Of a DNA stretch of 64,000 nucleotides, positions 1-9,090 are shown piece by piece. How positions within the stretch are numbered: the stretch's first letter is position 1; every line of letters starts with the position of its first letter. Both the position numbers and the translations under genes were made by a program. Under the pieces are notes generated by a model. That model was given only the letters and a program-made list of their open reading frames with translations, made no database searches and was not told the origin of the DNA. This DNA is from Tubulanus polymorphus (lineage: Eukaryota; Nemertea; Palaeonemertea; Tubulaniformes; Tubulanidae), in NCBI RefSeq assembly GCF_964204645.1, contig NC_134028.1, positions 9,093,001 to 9,157,000 on the forward strand, written 5' to 3'.

Positions 1-239
1 TTTGGGATTTCGTCTGCCTCGGCGTCGTCCACACGGCCTTTCAGAACGACACCGCCACGGCGACGAACAGGCCATTTGGTGTGGCCGCCAATGCAGTTCA
101 GGATGACTCAATATTTGATGCACTATATTCATTAGAGATCATCTTTTGCGCGGTGATTTTCATCACAAGCTTCTTCCACATTATCAATGCAGCCGATTTG
201 AGAAAAGAATTGGAAAAATCTGAGGGGACGGAAAATTAG
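1..239 (+). CDS. Four-helix membrane protein, C-terminal part (array copy 1, cut by window edge)
   Basis: Reading from base 3, the frame is open to a TAG at 237-239 and encodes the last 78 residues of a small membrane protein. The visible part starts in a hydrophobic helix (WDFVCLGVV), continues through a polar Thr/Ala/Asn-rich loop (about residues 16-35 of the visible part) and ends in a second hydrophobic helix (IIFCAVIFITSFFHII) followed by a short charged tail ending in EGTEN. Two related copies at 12204-14299 and 24435-24871 show that the complete protein would have about 150 residues and four hydrophobic segments. This is the only copy with no lesion in the visible part. It converges on the methyltransferase gene at 483-1364, with 243 bp between the stop codons. 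I do not recognise the family; a tetraspan or MARVEL-like topology is a guess from the hydrophobicity pattern alone. Confidence 0.6.
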   Translation, partial: WDFVCLGVVHTAFQNDTATATNRPFGVAANAVQDDSIFDALYSLEIIFCAVIFITSFFHIINAADLRKELEKSEGTEN

Positions 240-481
240 AAAAGAAAACGGAAAGTCCTTTAAACGACTTAAGAACATTTATAATAGCAGTTTATATTCA
301 AAATCATTAAATTCTGAGTGCATGAACTCTATGGAAAAACCATATCAATTCTTAATACTAATCTGAATATAAGAATTTTAATTGAAAGAGTTACGACTAT
401 AAGTAATTCAATTAATATACATTTCTTCTCAATCGTTTGTTTACATAATGCTTGTGTACGTATATGTATATTTTTCACAAT

Positions 482-487
482 TTTATT
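482..487 (-). terminator. Poly(A) signal AATAAA overlapping the methyltransferase stop codon
   Basis: On the - strand the end of the gene reads GAA-TAA-AAT, so the TAA stop (483-485) lies inside a canonical AATAAA hexamer. The same arrangement occurs at 2785-2790, 14496-14501 and 25102-25107 in the other three intact copies. If the signal is used, the 3' UTR would be only some tens of bases. That it is used is inference. Confidence 0.5.
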
Positions 488-1364
488 CTCTAGCCACCAG
501 ATAACTTTCGATTTTAAGTTTATCAAAAGGAAACCCGTAAGTTTCATATGTGTGACGACGGATGACACTCTGTATTTGAGTGCGTTCTTCCTCGGCTAAT
601 TCACTGACATCTCTTTGAGCGTAAAACGATAAAACGCAATCAGCGAGTCTCCGCATTTCTTTATCCTGTTCACAGATACAGGGTCGAGTTGGTCTCAAAG
701 CGATGTGTAATGCAACTCCACATTCATCGGTAGAATCCAAAATGATTCGCATTTTTGCATCGATCAGAATCTTTCTCGTATCAAACGAATTCCACTGAAT
801 GCTCGGGGCTTCCGCCTTCCACTCTCCTTTCCTTTGCAAAATACGATTGATTTCGCCGCACATCATCCCGACTGTATTTAGTACGTTAAGACATACAAAC
901 GCGTGGCCACCATTTCGAGTAAGGCGACAGACGGCCTCGTGTATCACACGACCAGGATCGTCGAAATAATACAATACGTGGTTGAACACGATTAAATCGT
1001 AGAAGTTACTCGGTAGGAAGGAAGCCGCGGTCGTGTCCTCGACTGAGAATTTTCGATGATATACGTTGAAATCAAAACAATAGTTTGCAGCTAACAAACC
1101 AACACGTTCTTTCAATTCAGCAATCATCACACTGTTACATTCCACACAATCCACGCGCTCTAACTTTATTTCTTCGCCTACTGCGTTCATTGCATCTTCT
1201 AACGTATGACCTCGTGCCGGCCCGATCGATAGAACCCGCAGTCCATTTCCTTCCTGGTGGTAACAAGTCCGTAACGCGTCCGAAAGACGTTTCCGCATCA
1301 TTTCTCGTCCACTAAAATAAAACATGTATGCATCAAACGCGGAGGCATACGCTGCGTCGTCCAT
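483..1364 (-). CDS. HNMT-like SAM-dependent methyltransferase, copy 1
   Basis: This is a single-exon frame of 293 codons, starting at an ATG (MDDAAY) that all copies share. It looks like a class I SAM-dependent methyltransferase of the histamine N-methyltransferase type, whose vertebrate member has about 292 residues. Visible parts are an N-terminal helical cap (1-36) with the Tyr/Phe-rich start typical of that family, the SAM-binding glycine loop RVLSIGPARG (43-52), an acidic strand end VDCVE (71-75), and the motif YDLIVFNHVLYYFDD (122-136), which aligns with the WDFI...LYYVKD stretch of HNMT. A C-terminal basic/acidic tail follows. The likely role is methyl transfer from SAM to a small amine in the cytosol; the substrate is inferred only. 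It faces the membrane-protein gene 1-239 tail to tail. The stop codon overlaps AATAAA. Confidence 0.7.
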   Translation of the reverse strand: MDDAAYASAFDAYMFYFSGREMMRKRLSDALRTCYHQEGNGLRVLSIGPARGHTLEDAMNAVGEEIKLERVDCVECNSVMIAELKERVGLLAANYCFDFNVYHRKFSVEDTTAASFLPSNFYDLIVFNHVLYYFDDPGRVIHEAVCRLTRNGGHAFVCLNVLNTVGMMCGEINRILQRKGEWKAEAPSIQWNSFDTRKILIDAKMRIILDSTDECGVALHIALRPTRPCICEQDKEMRRLADCVLSFYAQRDVSELAEEERTQIQSVIRRHTYETYGFPFDKLKIESYLVARE

Positions 1365-1633
1365 CTTCGATAGCGAACCTCAAAACATATAGAACCCGTT
1401 CCACCCAGTGTCAAAGCATCATTTGCTATACATCGATATGGAACGCTTGCCGCGTTTCGAACGCATTTTCATCAACAATTTACTTTTATATAGTCTGTTT
1501 CACGATTCTCCTATATGTTCAACGCATTCAAGGACACAGACAATCTGAAATTAGATAACGAAGATATCGGTTAATGCAAAAACAAAATATGATGCTTTTA
1601 CAGATGCAAGCTGATTAGTTTGCCGGGTGACGC
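1365..1633 (-). promoter_or_regulatory. Conserved upstream region of methyltransferase copy 1
   Basis: The bases just upstream of the ATG are shared with the other copies, including a phrase around 1425-1455 with an ATCGAT-like core next to GGAACGCTTGCC (compare 3735-3755, 15438-15462, 26050-26072). Conservation between diverged duplicates next to the start codon suggests a promoter or 5' UTR. Common descent alone could also explain it. Confidence 0.35.
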
Positions 1634-1641
1634 GGCACATA

Positions 1642-1967
1642 CCATCCTCGCTTGCCAGGGGTCCGGTATCGCTCCCGAACTCGCTTCCACCAGCCCCCTG
1701 GCCTCACGAGACGCGATTTCATTACTGGCGCTTTTGCGCATGACGTCATTATCGACACGCGACAATACTTCCGCGTTCACTACGTGTTCACTGATTGGTC
1801 CATTTACCGGGAAATTCCATAGATGCCTAATGTCATTTGTAACAAGCGCTGTGATTGGCCCGACCTGATTCTGGTCGGCTAGTAACGACTCCAACGACTC
1901 GTGAGGTCAAGGGGTTCGGGGAACAGCTTTAGCGTAGTGGGTTCGAATCCCTTGACGGGTGAAGATG
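1642..1967. mobile_element. SINE-like insertion with fused A/B boxes, 8-bp target duplication
   Basis: A 326-bp block is present only in unit A. It is flanked by perfect 8-bp direct repeats GGCACATA (1634-1641 and 1968-1975). The other units read straight across this point (for example 8735-8755 and 15600-15640). Near its 3' end TAGCGTAGTGGG (1930-1941) matches the pol III A-box consensus TRGCNNAGYNGG. It runs directly into GGTTCGAATCC (1940-1950), which matches the B box, so the two boxes overlap instead of lying 30-40 bases apart. An 8-bp inverted pair GTCAAGGG/CCCTTGAC brackets this part. A tRNA-derived retroposon with a collapsed promoter is the best reading; no intact tRNA can be folded. 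Confidence 0.55.
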
Positions 1968-2785
1968 GGCACATACACATGAAGTTACGGTAGCTCCATG
2001 GGTGCCAGGGCCACGTTTTATGGTTACAGGTGGTGTTACTTCTCCTGGTATCCATCGACTTACATTACATAACCATATATAATCATCTGTAATTTTCTAA
2101 TGTAATCTAATTCGTAAATAAATGATGATAATAATTTCACCGGTAAAATGTTTGATGCTTGATTTTGTTAGTTTATCCATGCCATACAAAGATTATTTAG
2201 TTTCTATCGACGTTTTTGTGAAATTTCTCTGGAAAATTTCATTACTTGAATTCAATTTTGAAGATATTGTATATACATACCGGGTGTATCGAGAACCGGT
2301 GTACTATCTGATCTATGCAACATTTACTGTAGCAGCCTGCATAATGCATATATATGTTGACGGCTTAGATTTCCATCGAATTTTGATACATATATGCATA
2401 AATCAAAAGCACCAGATGTATATGTAAAGTATATAATAAGTAATGTATGATTTATTTGAGTGTCGAGTGGTGATTATCTTGGCCAGGTTCGTTTTGTTCG
2501 TTTTCTCTCATACGAAATCTGATGCGGAGAAAGTGAAAAAAGAAAACGGAGAGTCCTTTTCAACGACTTAAAAAAACATTTATAACAACAGTTTATATTT
2601 AGAAATCATTAAATTCTGAGTACATGAACTCTATGGAAAAACCATATCAATACTTAGTACTTATATGAATATGTAACTATAAGAATCTTATTTGAAAGAG
2701 TTATGACTATAAGTAATTCAATTAATATATATTTCTTCTGAATCGTTTGTTTACATAATGCTTGTGTATATATTTCATTACAATT

Positions 2786-3667
2786 TTATTCTCTAGCCAC
2801 TAAATAACTCTCGACTATTTGTTTATCAAAAGGAAACCCATATGTCTCAAATGTGTGACGACGGAGAACATTCTGTATTTGAGCGCGTTCTTCCTCGGCT
2901 AATTCACTGACATCTCTTTGAGCGTAAAACGATAGAACACTATCAGCGAGTCTCCGCATTTCTTTATCCTGTTCACTGATACAGGGTCGAGCTGGTAGCA
3001 AAGCGTTGAATAATGCAACTCCAAATTCATCGCTAGAATCCAAAACGATTCGCAGCATTTTTGCATCGATCAGAATCTTTCTCATATCAAACGGATTCCA
3101 CCGAATGGTCGGTGCTTCCGCCGTCCATTCTCCTCTCCTTGACAAAATACGATTAATTTCGCCGCACATCTTACCGACTGTATTTAGTACGTTAAGACAT
3201 ACAAACGCGTGGCCTCCATTTCGAGTAAGTCGATAGACGGCTTCGTGTATCACACGACCAGGATCGTCGAAATAATACAGTACGTGGTTGAACACAATTA
3301 AATCGTAAAAGTTACCCGGTAGGAAGGAAACCGCGGTCGAGTCCTCGACTAAGAATTTTCGATGATATACGTTGAAATCAAAACGATACTTCGCAGCTAG
3401 TAAACCAATACGTTCTTTCAATTCGGCAATCATAACACTGTTGCGTTCCACGCAGTCCACGCGCTCTAACTTTATTTCTTTGCCTACTGCGTATATTGCA
3501 TCTTCCAACGCATGACCTCGTGCCGGCCCGATCGATAGAACCCGCAGTCCATTTCCGTTCCGGTAACAAGACCGTAACGCGTCCGAAAGACGTTTCTGCA
3601 TCTCTGCTTGTCCACCACGATAAAACATGAAAGCGTCCAACGCGGAGGCATACGCCGCATCGTCCAT
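2786..3667 (-). CDS. HNMT-like SAM-dependent methyltransferase, copy 2
   Basis: 293 codons from the shared ATG (3665-3667). A TTG-started extension of two codons is possible but unneeded. It has the same architecture as copy 1: glycine loop RVLSIGPARG, acidic VDCVE, and YDLIVFNHVLYYFDD. Differences from copy 1 are spread through the protein (for example RGGQAEMQ near residue 18, a one-residue insertion giving AKMLRIVLD near 205, and DKQIVESYL near the end). No frame is broken, which suggests selection. Both flanking membrane-protein copies are missing or reduced here, so this gene stands alone within unit B. The stop codon TAA (2786-2788) lies inside AATAAA. Confidence 0.7.
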   Translation of the reverse strand: MDDAAYASALDAFMFYRGGQAEMQKRLSDALRSCYRNGNGLRVLSIGPARGHALEDAIYAVGKEIKLERVDCVERNSVMIAELKERIGLLAAKYRFDFNVYHRKFLVEDSTAVSFLPGNFYDLIVFNHVLYYFDDPGRVIHEAVYRLTRNGGHAFVCLNVLNTVGKMCGEINRILSRRGEWTAEAPTIRWNPFDMRKILIDAKMLRIVLDSSDEFGVALFNALLPARPCISEQDKEMRRLADSVLSFYAQRDVSELAEEERAQIQNVLRRHTFETYGFPFDKQIVESYLVARE

Positions 3668-4435
3668 GTTCAATATCGAACCTCAACAAATAGAATCCGT
3701 CCCAACCAGTATCAAAGAATGACGTTTACTTATCGATTTGGAACGCTTGCCAATGTTTGTACTAATTTTCATCAACTGTCAGAACTGGCTGGATTTTTAC
3801 CAAGTTTTTTTACTAAAAAAGTGTTGCCGAATGCAAGTACATTGTTAATATTTGTGAAAGCATAGGCAAACAATAAGTTACGTAGGTTTAGATAATAAAT
3901 GAGTTTTATTTTTGTAGAGAATAAAATGTTTTGTGAGATCACGCGGAGTCACGTGTTACTTATCAGTTGTCAGTTACTGCTTGCCTCCACCCCTCCTGAC
4001 AACGTGGCTAAGCATTCCCTCGGAGAAACACGAGTAGGATACTTCGTTATTTTCACTGACTTCAATTCTGTTTTCCGTTTCTCACGGAGCGGGGATATCA
4101 TAAAACCATTTCAACAACGATTCAATAATGAAAGATTTTTTCTTTATCGACCTTTTCACTGGTAGGATCGCTCTCGGAGCTATAACTAAAACAAAATCAA
4201 ATTACTTCACTCTGAGCATTTAACTCGGCATAAAATCCGAAACATGAAAATAAAATAAAATCGAGAATAAAATCGAAAACTCCGAAACATGAAAATAAAA
4301 TAAAATCGAGAATAAAATCGAAAACTATTTTCCTTTGAGTAACTAACCATATCCGAAAAAATGAAAAAGTTATTCAAAACTATTCTATTCTGAATTACCA
4401 CGTACCTCGGATAAAGATCGAAAACATGAACAAAT
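3668..4435. other. Upstream spacer of methyltransferase copy 2
   Basis: There is no gene here. The part 3770-4430 is shared in diverged form with 7885-8220 (common phrases such as TTTGTGAAAGCATAGGCAAA and CATTTCAACAAC) and, more weakly, with 16735-16860, so it belongs to the duplicated unit. The 88-codon frame at 3899-4165 is not preserved in the copy and is not called. Confidence 0.5.
4237..4326. repeat. Perfect tandem duplication, 2 x 45 bp
   Basis: A 45-bp AT-rich unit beginning CCGAAACATGAAAAT occurs twice head to tail (4237-4281, 4282-4326) with no visible mismatch. The related unit near 8110-8160 has only one diverged copy, so the duplication is recent and local. Confidence 0.9.
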
Positions 4436-4640
4436 TTTCAATTTCGTCTTTTGTGGCATTATCTCTCAACCATATGCTGATTTAGCAAATGATTGAATTG
4501 ATTAATAAAAAATTCTGACCGCACGTGGAAAAACAATGCTCCGTATGCGGGTAACTCATCCGAATCTTTGCTGGCGGAGAAGATCTCCAAAATCTCGTCC
4601 GAAAACTAGCCCGCCATATGACACAGAGATAGGACAGTGT
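4436..4640 (-). pseudogene. Relic of death-effector-like gene
   Basis: On the - strand this resembles the start of the exon at 17989-18346 (residues WLKDNTTKDEF there, WLRDNATKDE here) and its upstream intron. The match stops after about 15 codons where the sequence changes to the unit-B tail. The splice-acceptor region is no longer a clean AG junction. It shows that the death-effector-like gene was part of the duplicated block. Confidence 0.45.
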
Positions 4641-4891
4641 GTTTCTTTCGTTGCTTCTCCTGAAATGCATTTTTGATTTCTTCCCACTTTTTCCTGGATC
4701 GAAATCCTTGCGATCAAAAGCTGCGCTGAAATAAGCTAGCCACAGATTTTACAAAAAAATTTAAACAAATTTCATTTTTTGGATGACGTGATATTTTTGC
4801 CGTACATATTATGCTATATTGCTCCAAATTATACATACTTTTTCGAATACAAAACGAAAGTAAATACATGGACATAAGATGATTGTTATCA

Positions 4892-6164
4892 CAGGGTTAA
4901 ATTCTCGTTTTTCAAAGCATTTTATCCCAGTGATAACTATCACCGGGATAAGAGCATTTATCCCGGTGATAACAAAAAGAAAATGGCTGACATTTCGATC
5001 TAATTTCTCACTTCAAGAACGAACTTATAGGATTTCTTGATGTAATAGATCCCAATGCAAACACAAATGATTGAAACGTATATTCGCGGTTCACATCACA
5101 GGATATAGATGCAGATAGGTGTGTTGCTACGGTGGTAACTTAATATTTCAATTCATTTTAACACAGGCCGAAATGCTTGTCACGGAAATCCTCCATTACG
5201 TATTTCATATCTTAGCAATTGTGCTATGTGTATATTTTGTCTTAAGATTGGTTTTGGGTCCGTAATAGCGTATAACGTTCATTCACTAGGCTCGTTGATT
5301 AACTGAGTTGAAAATCCCCTTTATAATGACAAACGCGCGCAGGTCAGCATCAGCACAGAGGTTCGAATCCCGCAAAATTATTGGACACACCGACTGAATC
5401 GCCGAAGGTGATGATCTTCAAGTGCCGACCCAGGCTCGTGCCATGCTTAACTACCTGAACATGTGCCCTTCAAAGTCAGTATAAAAAATTTGGGTCAATT
5501 TGCATGTTTGTATTTTTGCAAAATGAATAGCAATTTATTCTCAAATTATCTATTCAGGTACTTAATATTTAAGATCTGTCGTTTATTCAATAGGGAATGT
5601 GCCCCTTTTCACGGCAAAAAGTGCCTTTTTTCTTGAAATAGAACAGCCCCTCAAAACAGCTTGACCCTGACACACTAGGCGATTTTACTAATGATTCCGT
5701 TTAATTGCCTAGAATAGTGTCCCCCGACACGCGTGCACCAGTCAATTCCAAGGGATTTAAAAAATCATATGGTCCAAGGGGTTTTCGCTAGTATATATTA
5801 AGTGCCCTTTCTTCAATAATGTAACTAAATTAGATATATCATTGCCATGATCAGACACCATGCAACCATAACAATGAAAAAAATATTTTGTTACTATGGC
5901 CTTTGTCTCGGTACAGAACGACATGTACAAGTCACAATAGATACATTTTCTGATAATATTTTGATGATTTATCCTGGTTATAGTGTTGCTATCACCACGT
6001 TGAAGGTGTGTTAACTTTATCACTAGGATAGCTGATTTTATCCCGGTGATAAAGTTAACACAGGTTTGAAAAATGCACACTCCCAGTGATGAAAATATTT
6101 AACACCGGGATAGCAATTTATCACCGGGATAGGGCTTATCACCGCTTTGAAAAACGCAGCCCTG
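4892..6164. mobile_element. Possible 1.27-kb DNA transposon with foldback termini
   Basis: The left end starts CAGGG, and 11 bases later comes GTTTTTCAAAGC. The right end, read in reverse, starts CAGGGCTGC and then GTTTTTCAAAGC. Inside both ends the motif ATCCCGGTGATAA or its complement recurs in both orientations (4939-4951, 4957-4973, 6040-6052, 6108-6131). A perfect 16-bp inverted repeat, GTGTTAACTTTATCAC, sits at 6008-6023 and 6046-6061. CAGGG ends with subterminal inverted motifs fit non-autonomous hAT-like elements. I see no matching 8-bp target duplication, so the boundaries are tentative. No transposase is recognisable inside; the 107-codon frame at 5757-6080 crosses the terminal repeats. 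Confidence 0.45.
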
Positions 6165-7650
6165 CACAATATCTTAACATATATACACTGCAAGTTTTCT
6201 TAACACGTTTCTATCGTTTGCATTAAAATGATTTACTGAAAAATTGGGGTATAAACACATTTCGCAAATTCGAGTGATTGCATTCCAAAACATAATGGAA
6301 TTCGTCTCCAATTTTGTTTAGGTTACATTCTGTACATGCGATCGTCCCTTGGTATGTTTTGGTATCTACCAGTTTCAATAGGTAGTAGGTGATAAGAGCA
6401 TCTAAATCGGATAAGAGCCGAACGTAAATCCGATGGTAGGTTAAATAAACATTGCCCTGTTCCCCATTCTAATGTGCTAAAATAAGTGTCTAATTCAGCA
6501 ATTAAGTAATATTCAGCAATTACAGGTATTACACTGTATAGTGGTTGATTCGTGCCATACTAAAGGATTATTCTGTACGGCTAGAGTAACAATAAACCAA
6601 ATTCCACATTGGCCCGTTTTTTTTCGTTTTCTCGAGCGACAATTCAAAACTTAAGGTTTTTTTCCGGTAAGGCGAGGACTGCACAGGACGGTTGACAGAT
6701 GACACCATACACATATTCATATCTTTAAACCGCCCACAACACATTTATCGAACTCCCGCAAATCATATCAACGGAAGATAGCAAGGAATAGCTGATAGAT
6801 GCGACATTTTCCATGGCCGTCAATTTCGAGTTTGGAACTTGCTTTTGAAAGGATCATATCAAAAATAATACAACGACATAAACAATCTTCTTTACTCTTC
6901 CTTCTCTAGTTTTTTAATTTTCAGTTCCAGGAGTCGCAGTTCCATTTCAACTTTGTTCTAAAGCCAATATAACAACTTTAGACCAGTCTTAAAACTTAAG
7001 ACAACTTTTGGACTGTGCAACCGGCCCCTAGGACGACGCAATATTTGACGCAATATTCACTACCAGATTTCATTGCGCAAACTTTCAGGAAACCTCTTCG
7101 AAATGACTAATTAATCCCGTTAGATCATTGAAATTGTATTCTATGTGGGTCTTATCACAGGGATTGTATTTTAAACTACCAAAACCGTCGCGAATATATT
7201 CCTCAGAAGGTTTGCACCATAACATTGAATTTGAATTTGCATTTGTATCTTACCGATTAGCTTTCCGTTTTTCTGCAAATTTTGCTCTCCCAAACTCAGA
7301 ATACGTTCATTTGATGAATAAATTCTGGTTATGAGCAAAATGTAAGATGTTGTGCTTCGATTGATGTATCGTTTGTTGGATTTAGACGCTGAAATCACCA
7401 CGAGCTCTTCACATGAAGTTGAAAGGTAGAGGATTTTTGCTGCCATAGCAATTGCAGTACAGGATAATTTGGGGGTCTCCGGCACATTTAATCGCGATTT
7501 TGAGTGGTGGAAAGTTATCAAATAGCCTCCAAGTAGACATATCTAGAAAATATAGGATGTTTTGAACAGTTTAAAATAGATTTCATCGAAATCCTTTGGA
7601 TATTCGAGGAGTTACAGCAGTTTTAAATCGAAGTGTCTGTATAGGAGTTT
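6165..7650. other. Gene-free stretch with two array scraps
   Basis: Two small pieces of the array can be recognised. Around 6265-6400 there is a diverged copy of the membrane-protein gene's upstream region (phrase TACATGCGATCG, compare 11780 and 24025). Around 7020-7080 there is a scrap resembling part of the membrane-protein coding region (phrase GACGCAATATTTGA, compare 24742). No gene is supported in the remainder. Confidence 0.5.
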
Positions 7651-7659
7651 CCGCCCTTT

Positions 7660-7748
7660 TTCTTTTTATATATATAGTACCACTGACCAGGGATACTGGA
7701 TGATCTAAGCTACAGTTCACCCCCAAACTTTTGATACGAGCCCCTGTG
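7660..7748 (-). mobile_element. MITE end related to 8304-8481
   Basis: Read on the - strand from 7748, the sequence begins CACAGGGGCTCGTATCA, identical to the left terminus of the MITE at 8304. The inner sequence then diverges. The opposite end was not found, so this is either a solo terminus or a related element of a different length. The inner boundary given is approximate. Confidence 0.45.
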
Positions 7749-8224
7749 ATTTTACCCTTCAATCCTTTATGACATTTCTCCTTCGATGTATTCAATTCAT
7801 GAATTGCAATCAGGTCTGTATTGTTAACTATAAAAGTAAAAAGAAGCCCTAAAGATCTATTGAATTGACGCTCATAATCTGCCATTGTCAGAACTGGTTC
7901 TTACCGAATTCGTTTTGCTAGAAAACTGTTGACAGATGTATGTGCACTGTTAATATTTGTGAAAGCATAGGCAAACAAAAAATATAGATCAAGATAAGAT
8001 AAAACCATTTCAACAACTATTCAATTATGAAAGATTATTTTTTGATCGATTTTTCTTTCGATCTTCACATAAAACGGTTAATCGGAATTACTTCACGCTG
8101 AGTTGTTAACTCGGGGGTAAAATCTGATCGAAACATGAAAGAATAAATCAAAATTATTTTCGTTTGAGTTACTAACCTCATCCGAAAAGATTATTCTCTG
8201 AGTGACTAACTCAGATTAAGATCG

Positions 8225-8297
8225 ACGCATCTCTGCTTGTCCACTACGATAAAACATGAAAGCGTCCAACGTGAAGGCATACGCTGCGTCGTCCATG
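8225..8297 (-). pseudogene. Methyltransferase 5' fragment
   Basis: About 73 bp corresponding to the first 24 codons of the methyltransferase (ATG, MDDAAYA... on the - strand) survive, including the start codon. They are joined abruptly at 8222 to unrelated unit-tail sequence, so residues from about 25 onward are gone. The closest copy by eye is copy 2 at 3595-3667. Confidence 0.75.
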
Positions 8298-8303
8298 TTC
8301 AAT

Positions 8304-8481
8304 CACAGGGGCTCGTATCAGAGGACAGAGTTGTAGGTAGTGTAAAAAAAAATAATCTGTTTATCCAGTGTCATGTAAAAACGATAATCTGGTAATCCAG
8401 CGTCTATAATTACAAACCATAGACACTGGATTAACAGATTATCCTTTTTACACTACCTACAACTCTGATACGAGCCCTGAG
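8304..8481. mobile_element. 178-bp hAT-like MITE
   Basis: The terminal inverted repeats extend over roughly 50 bases. The left end is CACAGGGGCTCGTATCAGAG and the right end reversed is CTCAGGGCTCGTATCAGAG, followed on both sides by GTTGTAGGTAGTGTAAAAA. The flanks carry a perfect 8-bp direct repeat TGTTCAAT (8296-8303 and 8482-8489). The intact locus in unit B has the same phrase once (around 3663-3675), which gives a filled-site and empty-site comparison. An 8-bp duplication and CAGGG-type ends are characteristic of hAT elements. There is no coding capacity. Confidence 0.85.
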
Positions 8482-9090
8482 TGTTCAATAGCGAACCACT
8501 ACAAAATATATGGAGTCCGTTCCACCGAGTGTCGCACCATTATTTGCTATATATACTTGTCGATTTGGAACGATGCGCTAATTTTCATCAATTGTTTACT
8601 TTTCAATGGTCTTTTTCGCAATTCTCAAATATATTCAACGCATTCAAAGACACACAAGCTTAAATTAGATAACCAAGATTTTGGTTAATGCAAAAACAGA
8701 ATATGATGCTTTGATAGGTGAAATATGATTAGTTTGCCGGTTGACATATGAAGGTACGGTATCTAGTACATTAGATATTTGATGTTTGATTTTGATAGTT
8801 TATCTATGCAATACAAAGATTATTCAGTTTCCATCGACATTTTTTTGAAATTTCTTAAAAATTTCATAACTTGAATTCAATTTTGAGCATGTATATACAT
8901 ACCGGGGTGTATCAAGTACTTATCTATTATCTGATCGATACAACATTTGCTGTGACAGCTTGAATATTTCATATTTTATATTTTTACGGTTAAAGGCTTA
9001 ATTTTCCCTCAAATTGTCATACATATATGTATGAATTAGAATAACCAGATATATATATGTAACGTATAGTACACATGAAATATAAAGCTC

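Larger units (their letters stand above)
1..2500. repeat. Segmental duplication unit A
   Basis: This is the first visible unit of the array: membrane-protein 3' end, spacer, methyltransferase, then about 1.1 kb upstream of the methyltransferase. The same order and the same spacer phrases (for example a tract around 2260-2300 containing ACCGGGTGTAT) recur in units near 2510-4640, 7885-9090, 11716-16420 and 23940-26718. The unit ends near 2455-2500 in a phrase with TTGGCCAGGTTCG that is also found at 16016, 16290 and 26380. The junction with the next unit near 2515 falls inside what was the last codons of the membrane-protein gene. The 101-codon reading frame at 2122-2427 is not preserved in the other units. 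Confidence 0.75.
2510..4640. repeat. Segmental duplication unit B
   Basis: This unit starts in the final codons of the lost membrane-protein copy (phrase AATCTGATGCGG at about 2517, followed by the shared 3' spacer). It contains methyltransferase copy 2 and an upstream tail that resembles 7885-8220 and 16735-16860. Its far end (4436-4640) is a relic of the death-effector-like gene seen intact at 17989-18346. Confidence 0.7.
7885..9090. repeat. Broken segmental duplication unit (B')
   Basis: This is a rearranged copy. 7885-8222 matches the upstream tail of unit B, 8225-8297 matches the first codons of the methyltransferase, a MITE interrupts at 8304-8481, and 8490-9080 matches the methyltransferase upstream spacer of unit A (1375-1630 and 2120-2430). 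The body of the methyltransferase has been deleted. Confidence 0.7.

Noticed and set aside
2122-2427. 101-codon frame in unit A
   Set aside because: The same segment in other units (8760-9060, 15640-15970, 26160-26330) does not keep the frame.
5340-5375. Possible tRNA (GGTTCGAATCC)
   Set aside because: The T-arm stem does not pair and no acceptor or anticodon arm can be built. The same holds for B-box-like motifs at 39910-39925 (- strand), 52868 and 56470.
5757-6080. 107-codon frame on the - strand
   Set aside because: It crosses the terminal inverted motifs of the putative transposon and has no protein similarity I recognise.
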